Assembly: GCF_900114355.1 (NCBI RefSeq)
Contig: NZ_FOSS01000001.1
Coordinates: 1,352,368-1,416,367, forward strand
Length of the DNA: 64,000 nt
Source: Lysobacter sp. cf310
GTDB lineage: Bacteria > Pseudomonadota > Gammaproteobacteria > Xanthomonadales > Xanthomonadaceae
Reading direction: 5' to 3'
A program made the translations under genes and the position numbers. Under the pieces are notes generated by a model. It was given only the letters and a program-made list of their open reading frames with translations. It ran no database searches and was not told the origin of the DNA. Below are positions 1 through 8,552 of this stretch, piece by piece; position 1 is the first letter of the stretch, and every line of letters begins with the position of its first letter.

Positions 1-827
1 CGCCGGTCTACGTGATCGGCACCGAAGTGCCGGTGCCCGGCGGCGAAGCCTCGCTGGCCGACGGCGTCGCGGTCACCGAACCCGACGCGGCCGCGCGCAC
101 GCTGGAGATCCATCGCCAGGCCTTCCTCGGGCCGGACCTCGCGCCGGCCTGGGAGCGCGTGATCGCGATGGTGGTGCAGCCCGGCGTCGACTTCGATCAC
201 AGCCGCGTGCAGCACTACGATCCGCGGGCCGCGCACGCGCTCTCGGCCTTCGTCGAGAGCCAGCCGCGCATCGTCTACGAAGCGCATTCCACCGATTACC
301 AGACCGAGGAGTCGCTGCACGCGCTGGTGCGCGACCACTACGCGGTGCTCAAGGTCGGCCCGGCCGCGACCTACGCCTACCGCGAGGCGGTGTTCGCGCT
401 GGCCGCGATCGAACGCGAACTGCTGCCGCCGGCGCAGTGCTCCGACCTGGTCGAGGTGCTGGACCGTTGCATGCGCGAGCGGCCCGCGCACTGGCGCAAG
501 CATTACCACGGCGACGAGCGCCAACTGCGCCTGCTGCGCGCCTACGCGCTCAGCGACCGCAGCCGCTACTACTGGGGCGAACCGGAAGTGCGGGCCGCGC
601 TGCGCACGCTGATCGACAACCTGCGCCAGACCCCGCTGCCGGCGATCCTGCTCAGCCAGTTCATGCCCGAGCAGCAGCGCGAGGTCGAAGCCGGGCGCCT
701 GGCCGCCGAGCCGCTGGCCCTGATCCGTCACAAGATCCACGGCCGCCTGGCCGAGTACGCGCGCGCCTGCGCCCGCAACCGGGCCGGGACCGGAAACGAA
801 ACCTCCGCAGCCAACCCGCTTTCGTAA
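1..827 (+). CDS. kbaZ: Tagatose-1,6-bisphosphate aldolase non-catalytic subunit (GatZ/KbaZ family), 5'-truncated by window edge
   Basis: The frame is already open at base 3, so the gene starts outside the window. About 275 residues are present; the family is usually about 420, so roughly the first third is missing. The visible part opens with the family signature VIGTEVPVPGGE and ends with the conserved SDRSRYYWGEPEV and LLSQFMPEQQ stretches. Members stabilise or activate the class II aldolase that splits tagatose-1,6-bisphosphate into glyceraldehyde-3-phosphate and dihydroxyacetone phosphate, in galactitol or N-acetylgalactosamine catabolism. The adjoining DeoR regulator and amino-sugar deacetylase favour the AgaZ/KbaZ role over galactitol use. 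The catalytic subunit is not in view. A 41-bp gap separates it from the regulator. Family confident; exact substrate inferred from neighbours. Confidence 0.88.
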   Translation, partial: PVYVIGTEVPVPGGEASLADGVAVTEPDAAARTLEIHRQAFLGPDLAPAWERVIAMVVQPGVDFDHSRVQHYDPRAAHALSAFVESQPRIVYEAHSTDYQTEESLHALVRDHYAVLKVGPAATYAYREAVFALAAIERELLPPAQCSDLVEVLDRCMRERPAHWRKHYHGDERQLRLLRAYALSDRSRYYWGEPEVRAALRTLIDNLRQTPLPAILLSQFMPEQQREVEAGRLAAEPLALIRHKIHGRLAEYARACARNRAGTGNETSAANPLS

Positions 828-868
828 GGCTAAGCTTTCGCTTCCGTTCCGAACCTCCAGGGCCCGTC

Positions 869-1645
869 ATGCGAAACACCCGCCAACGCCGGCAACAGAT
901 CCTGCAGCTGCTGGTCCAGCACGGCAACGTGCAGGTCGCGGATCTGGTCGAACGCTACGGCGTGTCCTCGGTGACGATCCGCGCCGACCTGACCCATATC
1001 GAGTCGCAGGGCCTGGCCACGCGCAACCACGGTGGCGCCACCCTGGTGCGCACGCCGCCGCAGGAACAGGACATCCACGAGAAGGACGCGCTCAACCTGC
1101 CGCTGAAGGAATCCATCGGCGCGCACGCGGCGCGGCTGGTCAAGCCCGGCGACAACATCATCATCGATTCGGGCTCGACCACGATGACCCTGGCGCGCCA
1201 CCTGCGTCAGCATCGCGACGTCACCGTGATGACCAACGGCCTCAACATCGCCTGGGAACTGGCCAACGCGCCCGGCGTGGAATTGCTGCTCACCGGCGGC
1301 CTGCTGCGCAAGCAGTCGCTGTCGCTACAGGGCAGCCAGGCCGAGGCCAGCCTCAACCCCTACAGCTTCGACGCCGTGTATCTGGGCGTGGACGGCCTGG
1401 ACCTGCAGTTCGGCCTGACCACCCACCACGAGGCCGAAGCCAGCCTCAACCACCGCATGGTCGAGCACGCGCGCCGGGTCGTGGTGCTGACCGACGCCTC
1501 CAAGTTCGGACGCGTGAGCCTGCACCGGATCGCGCGCCTGGATCAGATCCACACCGTCATCACCGACGACGGCATCAGCAGCGAGTACCGCGAGGGACTG
1601 CAGCGGCTGGGCATCGAGGTGATCATCGCCGAGCCGCCACCTTGA
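869..1645 (+). CDS. agaR: DeoR/GlpR-family transcriptional regulator (AgaR-like)
   Basis: This 258-residue cytoplasmic repressor has a DeoR winged helix-turn-helix at about residues 3-57 (RRQQILQLL then VSSVTIRADL) followed by a DeoR-C sugar-phosphate sensing domain containing IIIDSGSTTMTLA and the YLGVDGLD region. The ATG at 869 begins the helix-turn-helix at the normal place; an upstream extension of the same frame reads as low-complexity Arg/Pro/Ala and was discarded. The stop overlaps the TTG start of the deacetylase gene by four bases (TTGA), so the two are translationally coupled. It probably represses the operon until an amino-sugar phosphate binds, as AgaR does in other proteobacteria. 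The inducer is inferred from the neighbouring enzymes. Confidence 0.88.
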   Translation: MRNTRQRRQQILQLLVQHGNVQVADLVERYGVSSVTIRADLTHIESQGLATRNHGGATLVRTPPQEQDIHEKDALNLPLKESIGAHAARLVKPGDNIIIDSGSTTMTLARHLRQHRDVTVMTNGLNIAWELANAPGVELLLTGGLLRKQSLSLQGSQAEASLNPYSFDAVYLGVDGLDLQFGLTTHHEAEASLNHRMVEHARRVVVLTDASKFGRVSLHRIARLDQIHTVITDDGISSEYREGLQRLGIEVIIAEPPP

Positions 1646-2754
1646 CCACGCCCCGCGTATTGCACGGCCGCATCCTCACCGCAACGGGATGGGTGCGCGG
1701 AAGCATCGAATTCGACCAACGCGTGCGCCGCATCCGCGCCGCGCACACGGACCGGGGCGGCGACGACGACGCGCTGATCCTGCCCGGCTTCATCGATCTG
1801 CACGTACACGGCGCCGCCGGCGTCGACCTGATGCAAGGCGGCGACGCCGCACGCACGATCGCGCGCACCCATGCGCGTCACGGCACCACCGCCCTGCTGG
1901 GCACCACCATGACCGCGCACGAGGACGACATCGTCCACGCCCTGCGCGGGCTCGCCGCGGCGATGGCCGCCCCCGAAGCGGGCATGGCGCGGGTGCTGGG
2001 CGTGCATCTGGAAGGCCCCTACATCAGCCTGGAACGCCTGGGCGCGCAGCCGCCGCTGGTGGTCGAGGCGACCATGGAGCAGGTGCGGCGCCTGCACGCG
2101 CTGGCGCCGATCCGCGTGCTCACCCTGGCGCCCGAGATCGGCGAACACCGCCAGCTGATCCCGCAACTCGCGGCGCTCGGCATCCGCGTCCAGCTCGGCC
2201 ACAGCGCGGGCAGCTACGAGGACGGCGTGGCCGCGCTGGAAGCGGGCGCGGCCGGCTTCACCCATCTGTTCAACGGCATGATCGGGCTGGACCACTACCG
2301 CCCCGGCATCGCCGCCGCCGCGCTCGCGCATGCGCGGTACGCGGAACTGATCCCCGACCTGCAGCACGTGCACCCGGGCGCGATCCGCGCCGCCCTGCGC
2401 GCGATTCCGCGCCTGTACTGCGTGACCGACGCCACCGCCGCCACCGGCATGCCCGACGGCGAATACGCGCTGGGTTCGCAGCGCGTGCACAAATGCCTGG
2501 GCTGCGTGCGCCTGTCCACCGGCTCGCTGGCCGGCAGCGCGCTGACCATGGACCAGGCCTTGCGCAATCTGGTCTCGCTGGGCCTGGACCTGGCCGACGC
2601 CTCCCACCGTCTGTCGCTGTATCCGGCCGACTACCTCGCGCTGCACGACCGCGGCCGCCTGCAGGCCGAGGCCTGGGCCGACCTGGTGGTGCTGGATCCG
2701 CAGTTGCGGCTGCGCCAGGTCTTCGTCGAGGGCGACGAGGTCGCCCTGGCTTAG
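1642..2754 (+). CDS. nagA: N-acetylglucosamine/galactosamine-6-phosphate deacetylase (NagA/AgaA)
   Basis: This 370-residue amidohydrolase removes acetate from GlcNAc-6-P or GalNAc-6-P. Family motifs are visible in order: the metal-binding GFIDLHVHGAAGVD (about residue 50), HLEGPYIS (about 120), LGHSAG (about 182), THLFNGM (about 205), the conserved histidine of LQHVHPG, and the late CVTDATAATGMPDGEY with the catalytic aspartate. The start is a TTG at 1642 overlapping the regulator's stop; no ATG lies near the N-terminus. With a tagatose-bisphosphate aldolase subunit in the same operon, N-acetylgalactosamine-6-phosphate (AgaA role) is the likelier substrate. Sequence alone does not separate NagA from AgaA, and no deaminase or kinase gene is in the window. 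Confidence 0.88.
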   Translation: MTTPRVLHGRILTATGWVRGSIEFDQRVRRIRAAHTDRGGDDDALILPGFIDLHVHGAAGVDLMQGGDAARTIARTHARHGTTALLGTTMTAHEDDIVHALRGLAAAMAAPEAGMARVLGVHLEGPYISLERLGAQPPLVVEATMEQVRRLHALAPIRVLTLAPEIGEHRQLIPQLAALGIRVQLGHSAGSYEDGVAALEAGAAGFTHLFNGMIGLDHYRPGIAAAALAHARYAELIPDLQHVHPGAIRAALRAIPRLYCVTDATAATGMPDGEYALGSQRVHKCLGCVRLSTGSLAGSALTMDQALRNLVSLGLDLADASHRLSLYPADYLALHDRGRLQAEAWADLVVLDPQLRLRQVFVEGDEVALA

Positions 2755-2859
2755 ACCAGCCCCCAAGCAGCCCGCTGGAGTCGCAACACCGTACCGCCAT
2801 CGCCCGTTCGGCGCGCACGCGCACCGCACGACGGCTCACTCGCACACAGGACCGGCCCG

Positions 2860-4665
2860 ATGAACGACGTTTCCGCCGCCACGCCCCTGCCCGCCCGCAC
2901 CGACACGCCGCGCTGGAGCATCCGCTACCTGTTGTTCATCGCCGGCATGGGCGGCCTGCTCTACGGCATCGACATCGGCATCATCGCCGGCGCCCTGCCG
3001 TATCTGGAGACGACCGCGACCGCGAGCTGGCATTTGAGCAGCCAGCAGCTGGGTTTCGTGGTCGCGGCGGTGCTGCTGGGCAGCGTGCTGTCCTCGCTGT
3101 TCGCCGGCGCCATCGCCGATCTGATCGGCCGTCGCGGCGCGATGCTGCTGGCCGGCGTGTTGTTCACCCTCAGCATTCCGGTGATGGCGCTGGCCTCGGG
3201 CTATTTTCCGCTGCTGCTGGGACGCTTGCTGCAAGGCATCAGCGGCGGCCTGATCGGCGTGGTCGTGCCCTTGTACCTGGCCGAGGTGCTGAGCCCGGAA
3301 CGCCGTGGTCGCGGCGCGGCGATGTTCCAGCTGCTGCTCACGGTCGGCCTGGTGCTGGCCGCGGTGATCGGCCTGTATCACGCGCACGCCGTCGATGCCG
3401 CCACGGCCTCGGTACAGTCGCTGGCCGCGGCCGAACAGCAACGCGTGCTGTTCGCGGTCAAGGATCACGCCTGGCGCACCATCTTCTGGAGCTGCCTGCT
3501 GCCGGGCCTGATCTTCAGCGCCGGCGTGCTGCTGCTGAGCGAATCGCCGCGCTGGCTGGTGCGGCGCGGCCGCATCGACCGCGCGCGCGCGGCGCTGCAA
3601 CGCACCGTGCCCGCGGCCGAAGTCGAGACCACGCTCCGGCAGATGCAGGCGCCGACGACCGCCGCGACCGGTACCACCAGCGAACGCGACCGCCTGCTCA
3701 GCCGCCGCTACGTGTGGCCGTTCCTGCTGGCCTGCGCGATCCTCGCCTTCACCCAGGCCACCGGCATCAACTCGGTGCTGGCCTATGCGGTCAACATCCT
3801 CAACCAGGCCGGCCTGCCCGGCGCGGCGGCCAACTGGGCCGACGTCTCGATCAAGCTGCTCAACGCGGTGATGACCGTGGTCGCGCTGGTGCTGGTCGAC
3901 CGCAAGGGCCGCAAGTTCCTGCTGATGCTGGGCAGCGGCGGCATCGCGCTGTCCCTGCTCGCGGCGGCGCTGCTGTTCGTGCAGGCCGAGCGCGGCCTGC
4001 AGGACGTACGCCAGCCCTTGCAGCAGCAGATCGCCGGCGACGCGCTGACGTTGCGTTTCGATACCGCGCAATGGCAGCGCCTGGGCGTGGACCCGACCGC
4101 GCAGCCGCAACAACTCACCGTGGCCTACGCCTACGGCGGTTTCAGCAACGTGCGTTCGCTGCGCAGCGACGCGCTGGGCGATACCGAGCTCACGATCCGG
4201 CGCCAGGACAGCGTGCAGGCCGACAGCGTGATCGGCGCGTTCTTCCGCCGCATCCACCTCAACCCCTTCCCCGATCCCGTCGCGGCCGCGCAGGCGCCGT
4301 TGCGCATCGAGCGCGCCAGCCTGGGCCCGGTGCCGTCGCCTGCGCACGGCTGGGCGGTCGCGGCCTGCATCCTGGTGTTCGTCGCCTTCTTCGCGGTCGG
4401 TCCGGGTGTGTGCGTGTGGCTGGCGCTGTCGGAACTGATGCCCACCCGCATCCGCTCCAACGGCATGAGCATCGCCCTGCTGATCAACCAGTTCGTGTCC
4501 ACCGTGATCGCCGCGATCTTCCTGCCCACGGTCGGTCACTATGGCTACGCCAGCATGTTTTTCTTCTGGGCCGGCTGCACCGTGGTGTACTTCCTGGTCG
4601 CGGCGTTCTTCCTGCCCGAAACCAAGGGCAAGTCGCTGGAGCAGATCGAGGCGCATTTCCGCTGA
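2860..4665 (+). CDS. MFS sugar-porter family permease with a large periplasmic insertion
   Basis: This 601-residue inner-membrane transporter belongs to the sugar porter family. Signatures are ADLIGRRG (residues ~86-93) after TM2, SESPRWLVRRG (~227-237) after TM6 and the C-terminal LPETKGKSLEQ. The family is usually 450-520 residues. The excess is mainly a hydrophilic block at about residues 376-496, between TM9 and TM10, which standard topology places in the periplasm; a smaller block follows TM5. It lies 105 bp after the deacetylase gene in the same direction and probably imports the sugar used by the operon. Import of GalNAc or another hexosamine is inferred from context; many sugar porters carry hexoses or pentoses. 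Confidence 0.85.
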   Translation: MNDVSAATPLPARTDTPRWSIRYLLFIAGMGGLLYGIDIGIIAGALPYLETTATASWHLSSQQLGFVVAAVLLGSVLSSLFAGAIADLIGRRGAMLLAGVLFTLSIPVMALASGYFPLLLGRLLQGISGGLIGVVVPLYLAEVLSPERRGRGAAMFQLLLTVGLVLAAVIGLYHAHAVDAATASVQSLAAAEQQRVLFAVKDHAWRTIFWSCLLPGLIFSAGVLLLSESPRWLVRRGRIDRARAALQRTVPAAEVETTLRQMQAPTTAATGTTSERDRLLSRRYVWPFLLACAILAFTQATGINSVLAYAVNILNQAGLPGAAANWADVSIKLLNAVMTVVALVLVDRKGRKFLLMLGSGGIALSLLAAALLFVQAERGLQDVRQPLQQQIAGDALTLRFDTAQWQRLGVDPTAQPQQLTVAYAYGGFSNVRSLRSDALGDTELTIRRQDSVQADSVIGAFFRRIHLNPFPDPVAAAQAPLRIERASLGPVPSPAHGWAVAACILVFVAFFAVGPGVCVWLALSELMPTRIRSNGMSIALLINQFVSTVIAAIFLPTVGHYGYASMFFFWAGCTVVYFLVAAFFLPETKGKSLEQIEAHFR

Positions 4666-4682
4666 GCGCGCGCCGTCGCGGC

Positions 4683-4713
4683 GGCGGGCTCGGGCATAGG
4701 TGAATCGCCCGCC
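4683..4713. terminator. Candidate bidirectional terminator hairpin
   Basis: GGCGGGC at 4683-4689 pairs with GCCCGCC at 4707-4713 around a 17-base loop. It sits in the 51-bp gap between two convergent genes, the sugar porter and the MarR regulator. There is no clear T-tract, so this is a moderate call. Confidence 0.4.
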
Positions 4714-4716
4714 GGC

Positions 4717-5247
4717 TCAGCGCTCGCCGGGCATGCGCAGGCGCAGCTTGCGCAGCAGCCGCGCCAGCTCGGCGCTTTCGTTCTTGCTGAGCCCGGCGAT
4801 CGCCTGCTGGGCCTGCGCGAAACGCGCCTCGATGGCGCGGTCGATCAGCTTGCGGCCCTTGGGCGTCAGCGCCGCCGCCAGCGCTCGGCGGTCGTGGTCC
4901 TCGTGGCTGCGCACGATCAACTCGCGCGCCTCCAGGCGATTCAGGCAGGCCGTCATCGCGCCGGAGGTCAGCAGCACCGAACGCCGCAGCAGGGTCGGCG
5001 TGAGCCGGTACGGCGCGCCCGAACGCCGCAGCGTGGCCAGCACGTCCAGTTCGGTGTAGCTGAGCTCGGTCTCGCGCAGGCATTCGCTGGCGCCGGCTTC
5101 GAGCAGGCGCCCAAGATGCAGCACGCGACCGACCACCGCCATCGCCGACGCGTCCAGATCCGGCCGCTCGCGCCGCCAGTCGCGCAGCAGCTGATCGACC
5201 ACGTCTTCGTCGGGCTTGGGCAGCGGCGGTTGGGCGGACTTGGGCAT
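4717..5247 (-). CDS. MarR-family transcriptional regulator
   Basis: This 176-residue regulator has a winged-helix DNA-binding domain. The core is YTELDVLATLRRSGAPYRLT followed by the recognition helix region LLTSGAMTACLNRLEARELI and the wing HEDHDRRALAAALT, a typical MarR arrangement at about residues 65-135. Both ends are helical and would form the dimer interface. A perfect 7-bp inverted repeat (5269-5290) lies just upstream of the start, which suggests autoregulation. The gene upstream on the same strand encodes a DUF5694 protein 84 bp away; the gene downstream is convergent. The ligand and the wider regulon cannot be read from sequence. Confidence 0.88.
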   Translation of the reverse strand: MPKSAQPPLPKPDEDVVDQLLRDWRRERPDLDASAMAVVGRVLHLGRLLEAGASECLRETELSYTELDVLATLRRSGAPYRLTPTLLRRSVLLTSGAMTACLNRLEARELIVRSHEDHDRRALAAALTPKGRKLIDRAIEARFAQAQQAIAGLSKNESAELARLLRKLRLRMPGER

Positions 5248-5268
5248 GGCTCGATGGTATCCAGGCGA

Positions 5269-5290
5269 AGTATCTCCACATGAAGATACT
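5269..5290. promoter_or_regulatory. MarR-type operator dyad
   Basis: AGTATCT (5269-5275) and AGATACT (5284-5290) are perfect inverted arms around an 8-bp spacer, centred about 32 bp upstream of the MarR start codon. The arm sequence resembles the TATCTT...AAGATA palindromes bound by many MarR proteins. Likely the autoregulatory operator. Confidence 0.65.
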
Positions 5291-5331
5291 ACGCCCGGCT
5301 GACCGGGACCGCGTCTACGCGGGCCCCGACC

Positions 5332-6402
5332 TCACTTCAAGATCCGCTCCGCGTCGACGATATCCACGCCCTGCATCTGCCCGAGCAGGTCGTCGAACCA
5401 GGGCTTGTGCGAGGCGCCGACGACCGACAGCACGCGTGCACCCGGACGTTCGCGGAAGGTCTCGCGGATGTTGGCCACCATGCGCAGGTTGCGGGCCTCC
5501 CAGCCGGCGACGTAGAGCTGGCCGTAGCGTTGCGGCGAAGGGTCCTGGAGCGCCGCGCCGAAGTCGGCCGCGATCGCCAAGCGCATCACGTCGGGGCGAT
5601 TGATGTAACGGTACAGCGCCAGCATGTCGCCGGACTTGCCGATCGCCTCTTCGCGATCGCGCATGGCCTGCGCCGCGGGCGCGCCGAGGCTCCAGGCCTG
5701 CTGGACCGCCTTGCCGAACGCATCGACGTCGCTCACGTCGACGTTGTCGCCGGTGTGGTCGTCGACCGCATGCACGCGCTGCAGGCCCAGTCGCGCCGCC
5801 AGCCGCGCCGCGATCGACGCGTTCTCGTTGCTGCTCAGCGCCTCCTTCTCCAGCAGCGCCACCAGCGCTTCGTTCAAACCGTCGCCGGCGCGGCGCTCGG
5901 ACGCGGGCAGTTGCCACCATTGCACCAGCGCCGAGTTGCGGTCGCCGGCGGCCATGAACAAGGAGGCCAGACGACGACGTTGCGCGGGCGTGGGCGCCGC
6001 GGGCCATTGTTTCAGGGTCTTGTGGACCTCGCCGATCGCCGCGGGCACGTCCAGCCCGGTCGCCGCCTTGACCGCATCCAGCTTGCGGCAGTACGAGCCC
6101 GGACCGTCCGGCCCGCCGTAGATCGCCGGATGCCGCGCCACCAGATCGCATTGCTCGCCGGACAAGGCTTCGATGGTGATGATGTCCGGCTTGAACGCGG
6201 CCAAGCGCTCCAGCACCGGCGCCAGCGACTCGCGGTCGAAGGTTTCCCGCCCCTGGCTCAGGTGCACCGAGCCCAGCACCAGCACCTGGCTGCGCGGTCC
6301 CGGCATGCCCTGGTCGAGCGTGGACAGATCCACCTGCGCCGCGGCCAAGCCGGGACAAACCAAGCCCAAGAACAAACCCCAGATCGCCCGCGTTCTAGCC
6401 AA
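5332..6402 (-). CDS. Secreted DUF5694 (TraB/EreA-like fold) protein
   Basis: This 356-residue protein has a Sec signal peptide (about residues 1-22, ending AAAQ). Near its start it carries VLVLGSVHLSQG, and near its end SVVGASHKPWFDDLL. Such paired glycine/histidine motifs occur in the TraB/PrgY/GumN and erythromycin-esterase superfamily and in DUF5694 proteins; the central LQRVHAVDDHTGDN also matches DUF5694. The start is a TTG at 6402 with a good AGGAG eight bases upstream; no nearby ATG gives a signal peptide. It would act in the periplasm. Hydrolase activity is plausible from the superfamily, but the substrate is unknown. Confidence 0.72.
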   Translation of the reverse strand: MARTRAIWGLFLGLVCPGLAAAQVDLSTLDQGMPGPRSQVLVLGSVHLSQGRETFDRESLAPVLERLAAFKPDIITIEALSGEQCDLVARHPAIYGGPDGPGSYCRKLDAVKAATGLDVPAAIGEVHKTLKQWPAAPTPAQRRRLASLFMAAGDRNSALVQWWQLPASERRAGDGLNEALVALLEKEALSSNENASIAARLAARLGLQRVHAVDDHTGDNVDVSDVDAFGKAVQQAWSLGAPAAQAMRDREEAIGKSGDMLALYRYINRPDVMRLAIAADFGAALQDPSPQRYGQLYVAGWEARNLRMVANIRETFRERPGARVLSVVGASHKPWFDDLLGQMQGVDIVDAERILK

Positions 6403-6470
6403 TGTTCTGCTCCTGGTGGCGCCGCCTTAGAGGTCGGCGCTGACGTTAGTGGGCGACCTTCGCCGCCCCG

Positions 6471-6510
6471 TGCGGCTCATCCGCATCCGTTCGGATGCGG
6501 ATGAGCCGCA
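6471..6510. repeat. Perfect 40-bp palindrome between divergent genes
   Basis: TGCGGCTCATCCGCATCCG (6471-6489) is followed by a 2-base loop and its exact reverse complement (6492-6510). It lies in the 215-bp gap between the divergent DUF5694 and NAD(P)H-binding genes, where a terminator is not expected, and it has no T-tract on either side. It may be a REP-type element or a cruciform-forming operator. Confidence 0.85.
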
Positions 6511-6617
6511 AAAGGATTAAAGCCAGGCGAGGACCGGATGCAATCGATGGCGCGGCGTGCAAGTATCCGGCCCGGACCCTCGCGGCCCTGCGCGAGCGCC
6601 ATGGCGAGTGAGCGCGC

Positions 6618-7247
6618 ATGAAACTCCTGCTGGTGGGTTCGACCGGATTGGTGGGCCGCGAAGTGCTTGCACGGGCCTTGGCGCACCCCGGTATCGCCGA
6701 GGTCGTCGCGCCGGTGCGCCGTGTCACGGTCGCCCATCCCAAGCTGCTGGCGCCGGTCGTGGACTTCGATGCGCTGCCCGAGCAGGCCGCGTGGTGGCAT
6801 GCCGATGCCGCGATCTGCACGCTGGGAACCACCCTGCGCGCCGCCGGCTCGCGCGAGGCCTTCCGCCGGGTCGATCACGACTATCCGCTGGCGGTGGCCA
6901 AGCTCGCCCGCAGCCACCGATGCTCGACCTACGTGCTGAATTCCGCGCTGGGCGCGGATCCCCATTCGCGCTTCTTCTACAACCGCGTGAAGGGCGAACT
7001 CGAGCGCGACCTGGGCGAACTGGGCTTCGACTCGCTGAGCCTGGTGCGTCCCGGCCTGATCGGCGGCCGTCGCACGGAGTATCGCGGCGGGGAGCGCGCC
7101 GCGCAGGTGGCCTTGGGCATATTGGGGCCGGTACTGCCACGCGCCTGGCGGATCAATCCCGCCGAACGCATCGCACAGGCATTGATCGAGTCGGCGCTGT
7201 CGCCGTCTCCCGGCACCCGCATCGTGAGCTCGGATCGATTGACCTGA
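6618..7247 (+). CDS. Atypical NAD(P)H-binding SDR-like oxidoreductase
   Basis: This 209-residue Rossmann-fold protein has the dinucleotide-binding GSTGLVGREV at residues 7-16. It lacks the extended C-terminal substrate domain of classical epimerases. The family includes HIM1/TIP30-like and YbjT-like proteins, recognised here by CTLGTTLRAAGS, LNSALGADPHSRFFYNRVKGE (with Tyr-x-x-x-Lys) and LSLVRPGLIGG. A role in redox sensing or quinone/aldehyde metabolism is common for relatives, but no substrate can be assigned. It is divergent from the DUF5694 gene and convergent with the serine-hydrolase gene, with a strong hairpin at its 3' side. Confidence 0.8.
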   Translation: MKLLLVGSTGLVGREVLARALAHPGIAEVVAPVRRVTVAHPKLLAPVVDFDALPEQAAWWHADAAICTLGTTLRAAGSREAFRRVDHDYPLAVAKLARSHRCSTYVLNSALGADPHSRFFYNRVKGELERDLGELGFDSLSLVRPGLIGGRRTEYRGGERAAQVALGILGPVLPRAWRINPAERIAQALIESALSPSPGTRIVSSDRLT

Positions 7248-7256
7248 GCCACCGCC

Positions 7257-7297
7257 CGGCGCCGGCGATGGCGGCCGATCCGCCAACGCCGGCGCCG
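7257..7297. terminator. Strong bidirectional terminator hairpin
   Basis: CGGCGCCGGCG (7257-7267) pairs with CGCCGGCGCCG (7287-7297). Inside, GGCGG (7270-7274) pairs with CCGCC (7280-7284) across a 5-base loop. It lies exactly between two convergent genes. No T-tract is evident. Confidence 0.6.
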
Positions 7298-7308
7298 ACC
7301 GGTCCGGC

Positions 7309-8421
7309 TTATCGTGCGCGAGTACGCCGCAGGGGTTGGTAGAGTTCGGCGATCTTGGGAATGAAGCGCTCCGGATTCGCGCCCACCAGGTTGGTCAGCA
7401 CCACCACCGCCAGCCCATCATCCGGATAGACCACGAACGCGGCACGCGCGCCGCCGATGCCGGCCAGCTGGCGGTGCGGAGACGGCGCGAGCACGGGCCA
7501 ACCGGCCGCCCAGGCGCCGTCGGTGCCGTCGTTGAGCTTCTCCGGCGTCCACATGCGCCGGACCGAGTCCGCGCCGATCAGCTTGCCGTCCGACAGCGCG
7601 ATCAGCCAATGCGCCAATTCGCCGGCCGTGGTCTGGATGCCGCCGCCCGACCACAGGCTGGGCGGCATCTCGTAGTACCAATGCGACAGACGCTTGCCGT
7701 CGTCGGCGGCGATGGTGCCGCGCGGGAAATAGCTGTACATGGTTGCCGCGTTGGCGACCAGGTCGTAGCTGTCGCCGAACGTGGTCTGGGGCATGCCCGC
7801 CACGGCGAACTGGCGCTCGGCCAGGTAGCGTTCGTAGGGCAGATGGCTTTGCTTGGCGACGATCCGCGCGAGCAGGCCGTAGTTGGTCTGGTTGTAACTG
7901 AAGCGCGCGCCTATCGGCGCTTCCATGGGGCGCGACTTCACCGCGTTCCAGGCCTCGGCTTCGGGCAGCCCATCGATCATGCCCTCAGGACCGACCACAT
8001 CCGGCAAGCCCGAGGTATGGGCCAGCAACTGCCGTACGCGGATCGGTCGCCAGGCTTCGGGCAAATCGTCCAGATAGCGCGACACGGGCGCGTCCAGCTC
8101 GACCCGCCCGGCTTCGACCAGTTGCATCATGGCCACGCCGGTGAAGGATTTCGTCGCCGAATTGATCGGAAAGCGGGTCGTGTCGGTGACCGGCACTTTG
8201 TTCTCGACATTGGCCAGACCGTAGCTTTCCGATAGTACCAACTGATTGTCCCGGACCACCGCGACCTGCAGGCCGGGTATGCGTTGATCCTGCATCGTTT
8301 GCAGTACGTAGCGACGGGCCCGCTCGTTGGCCTCGTCCAAGGCGCTGGCGGCGGCAAGGCCGGGCAGCAGCAAGGCAGCGGCAACGATCGTCACCATGAA
8401 ACGCGGTTTTCCGGACAGCAT
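7309..8421 (-). CDS. Secreted class C beta-lactamase-like serine hydrolase
   Basis: This 370-residue exported serine hydrolase has a signal peptide of about 26 residues (hydrophobic AAALLLPGLAAASA). The catalytic SxxK motif is SATK at residues 88-91. The usual YxN position appears as YNQ within SYNQTNYGLL, a variant common in this branch, and LAGIGGARAAF occupies the KTG region. The family (Pfam Beta-lactamase, class C/D-peptidase fold) contains esterases, D-amino-acid peptidases and penicillin-binding enzymes; true beta-lactamase activity is not implied. It stands alone, convergent with the NAD(P)H-binding gene. Confidence 0.85.
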   Translation of the reverse strand: MLSGKPRFMVTIVAAALLLPGLAAASALDEANERARRYVLQTMQDQRIPGLQVAVVRDNQLVLSESYGLANVENKVPVTDTTRFPINSATKSFTGVAMMQLVEAGRVELDAPVSRYLDDLPEAWRPIRVRQLLAHTSGLPDVVGPEGMIDGLPEAEAWNAVKSRPMEAPIGARFSYNQTNYGLLARIVAKQSHLPYERYLAERQFAVAGMPQTTFGDSYDLVANAATMYSYFPRGTIAADDGKRLSHWYYEMPPSLWSGGGIQTTAGELAHWLIALSDGKLIGADSVRRMWTPEKLNDGTDGAWAAGWPVLAPSPHRQLAGIGGARAAFVVYPDDGLAVVVLTNLVGANPERFIPKIAELYQPLRRTRAR

Positions 8422-8552
8422 GAAACTCCCTCAGGCGGACCCGCCCATGACGTGAAGATGGATGCTCGTGGCGCGCACGCTGGCGCGCCCGACGCCCACA
8501 CAGGGATGCGCCGGACGCGCAGAGGGTTTAGAGGCCGCGGATCGACCGGCGC

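Noticed and set aside
2836-4656. A 606-codon antisense frame under the sugar porter
   Set aside because: Low-complexity composition and no family features; the plus-strand gene is certain.
1689-4703. A 1004-codon open frame covering the deacetylase and transporter genes
   Set aside because: Arg/Pro/Ala-rich shadow of two well-supported genes in another frame; no domain, no start signal.
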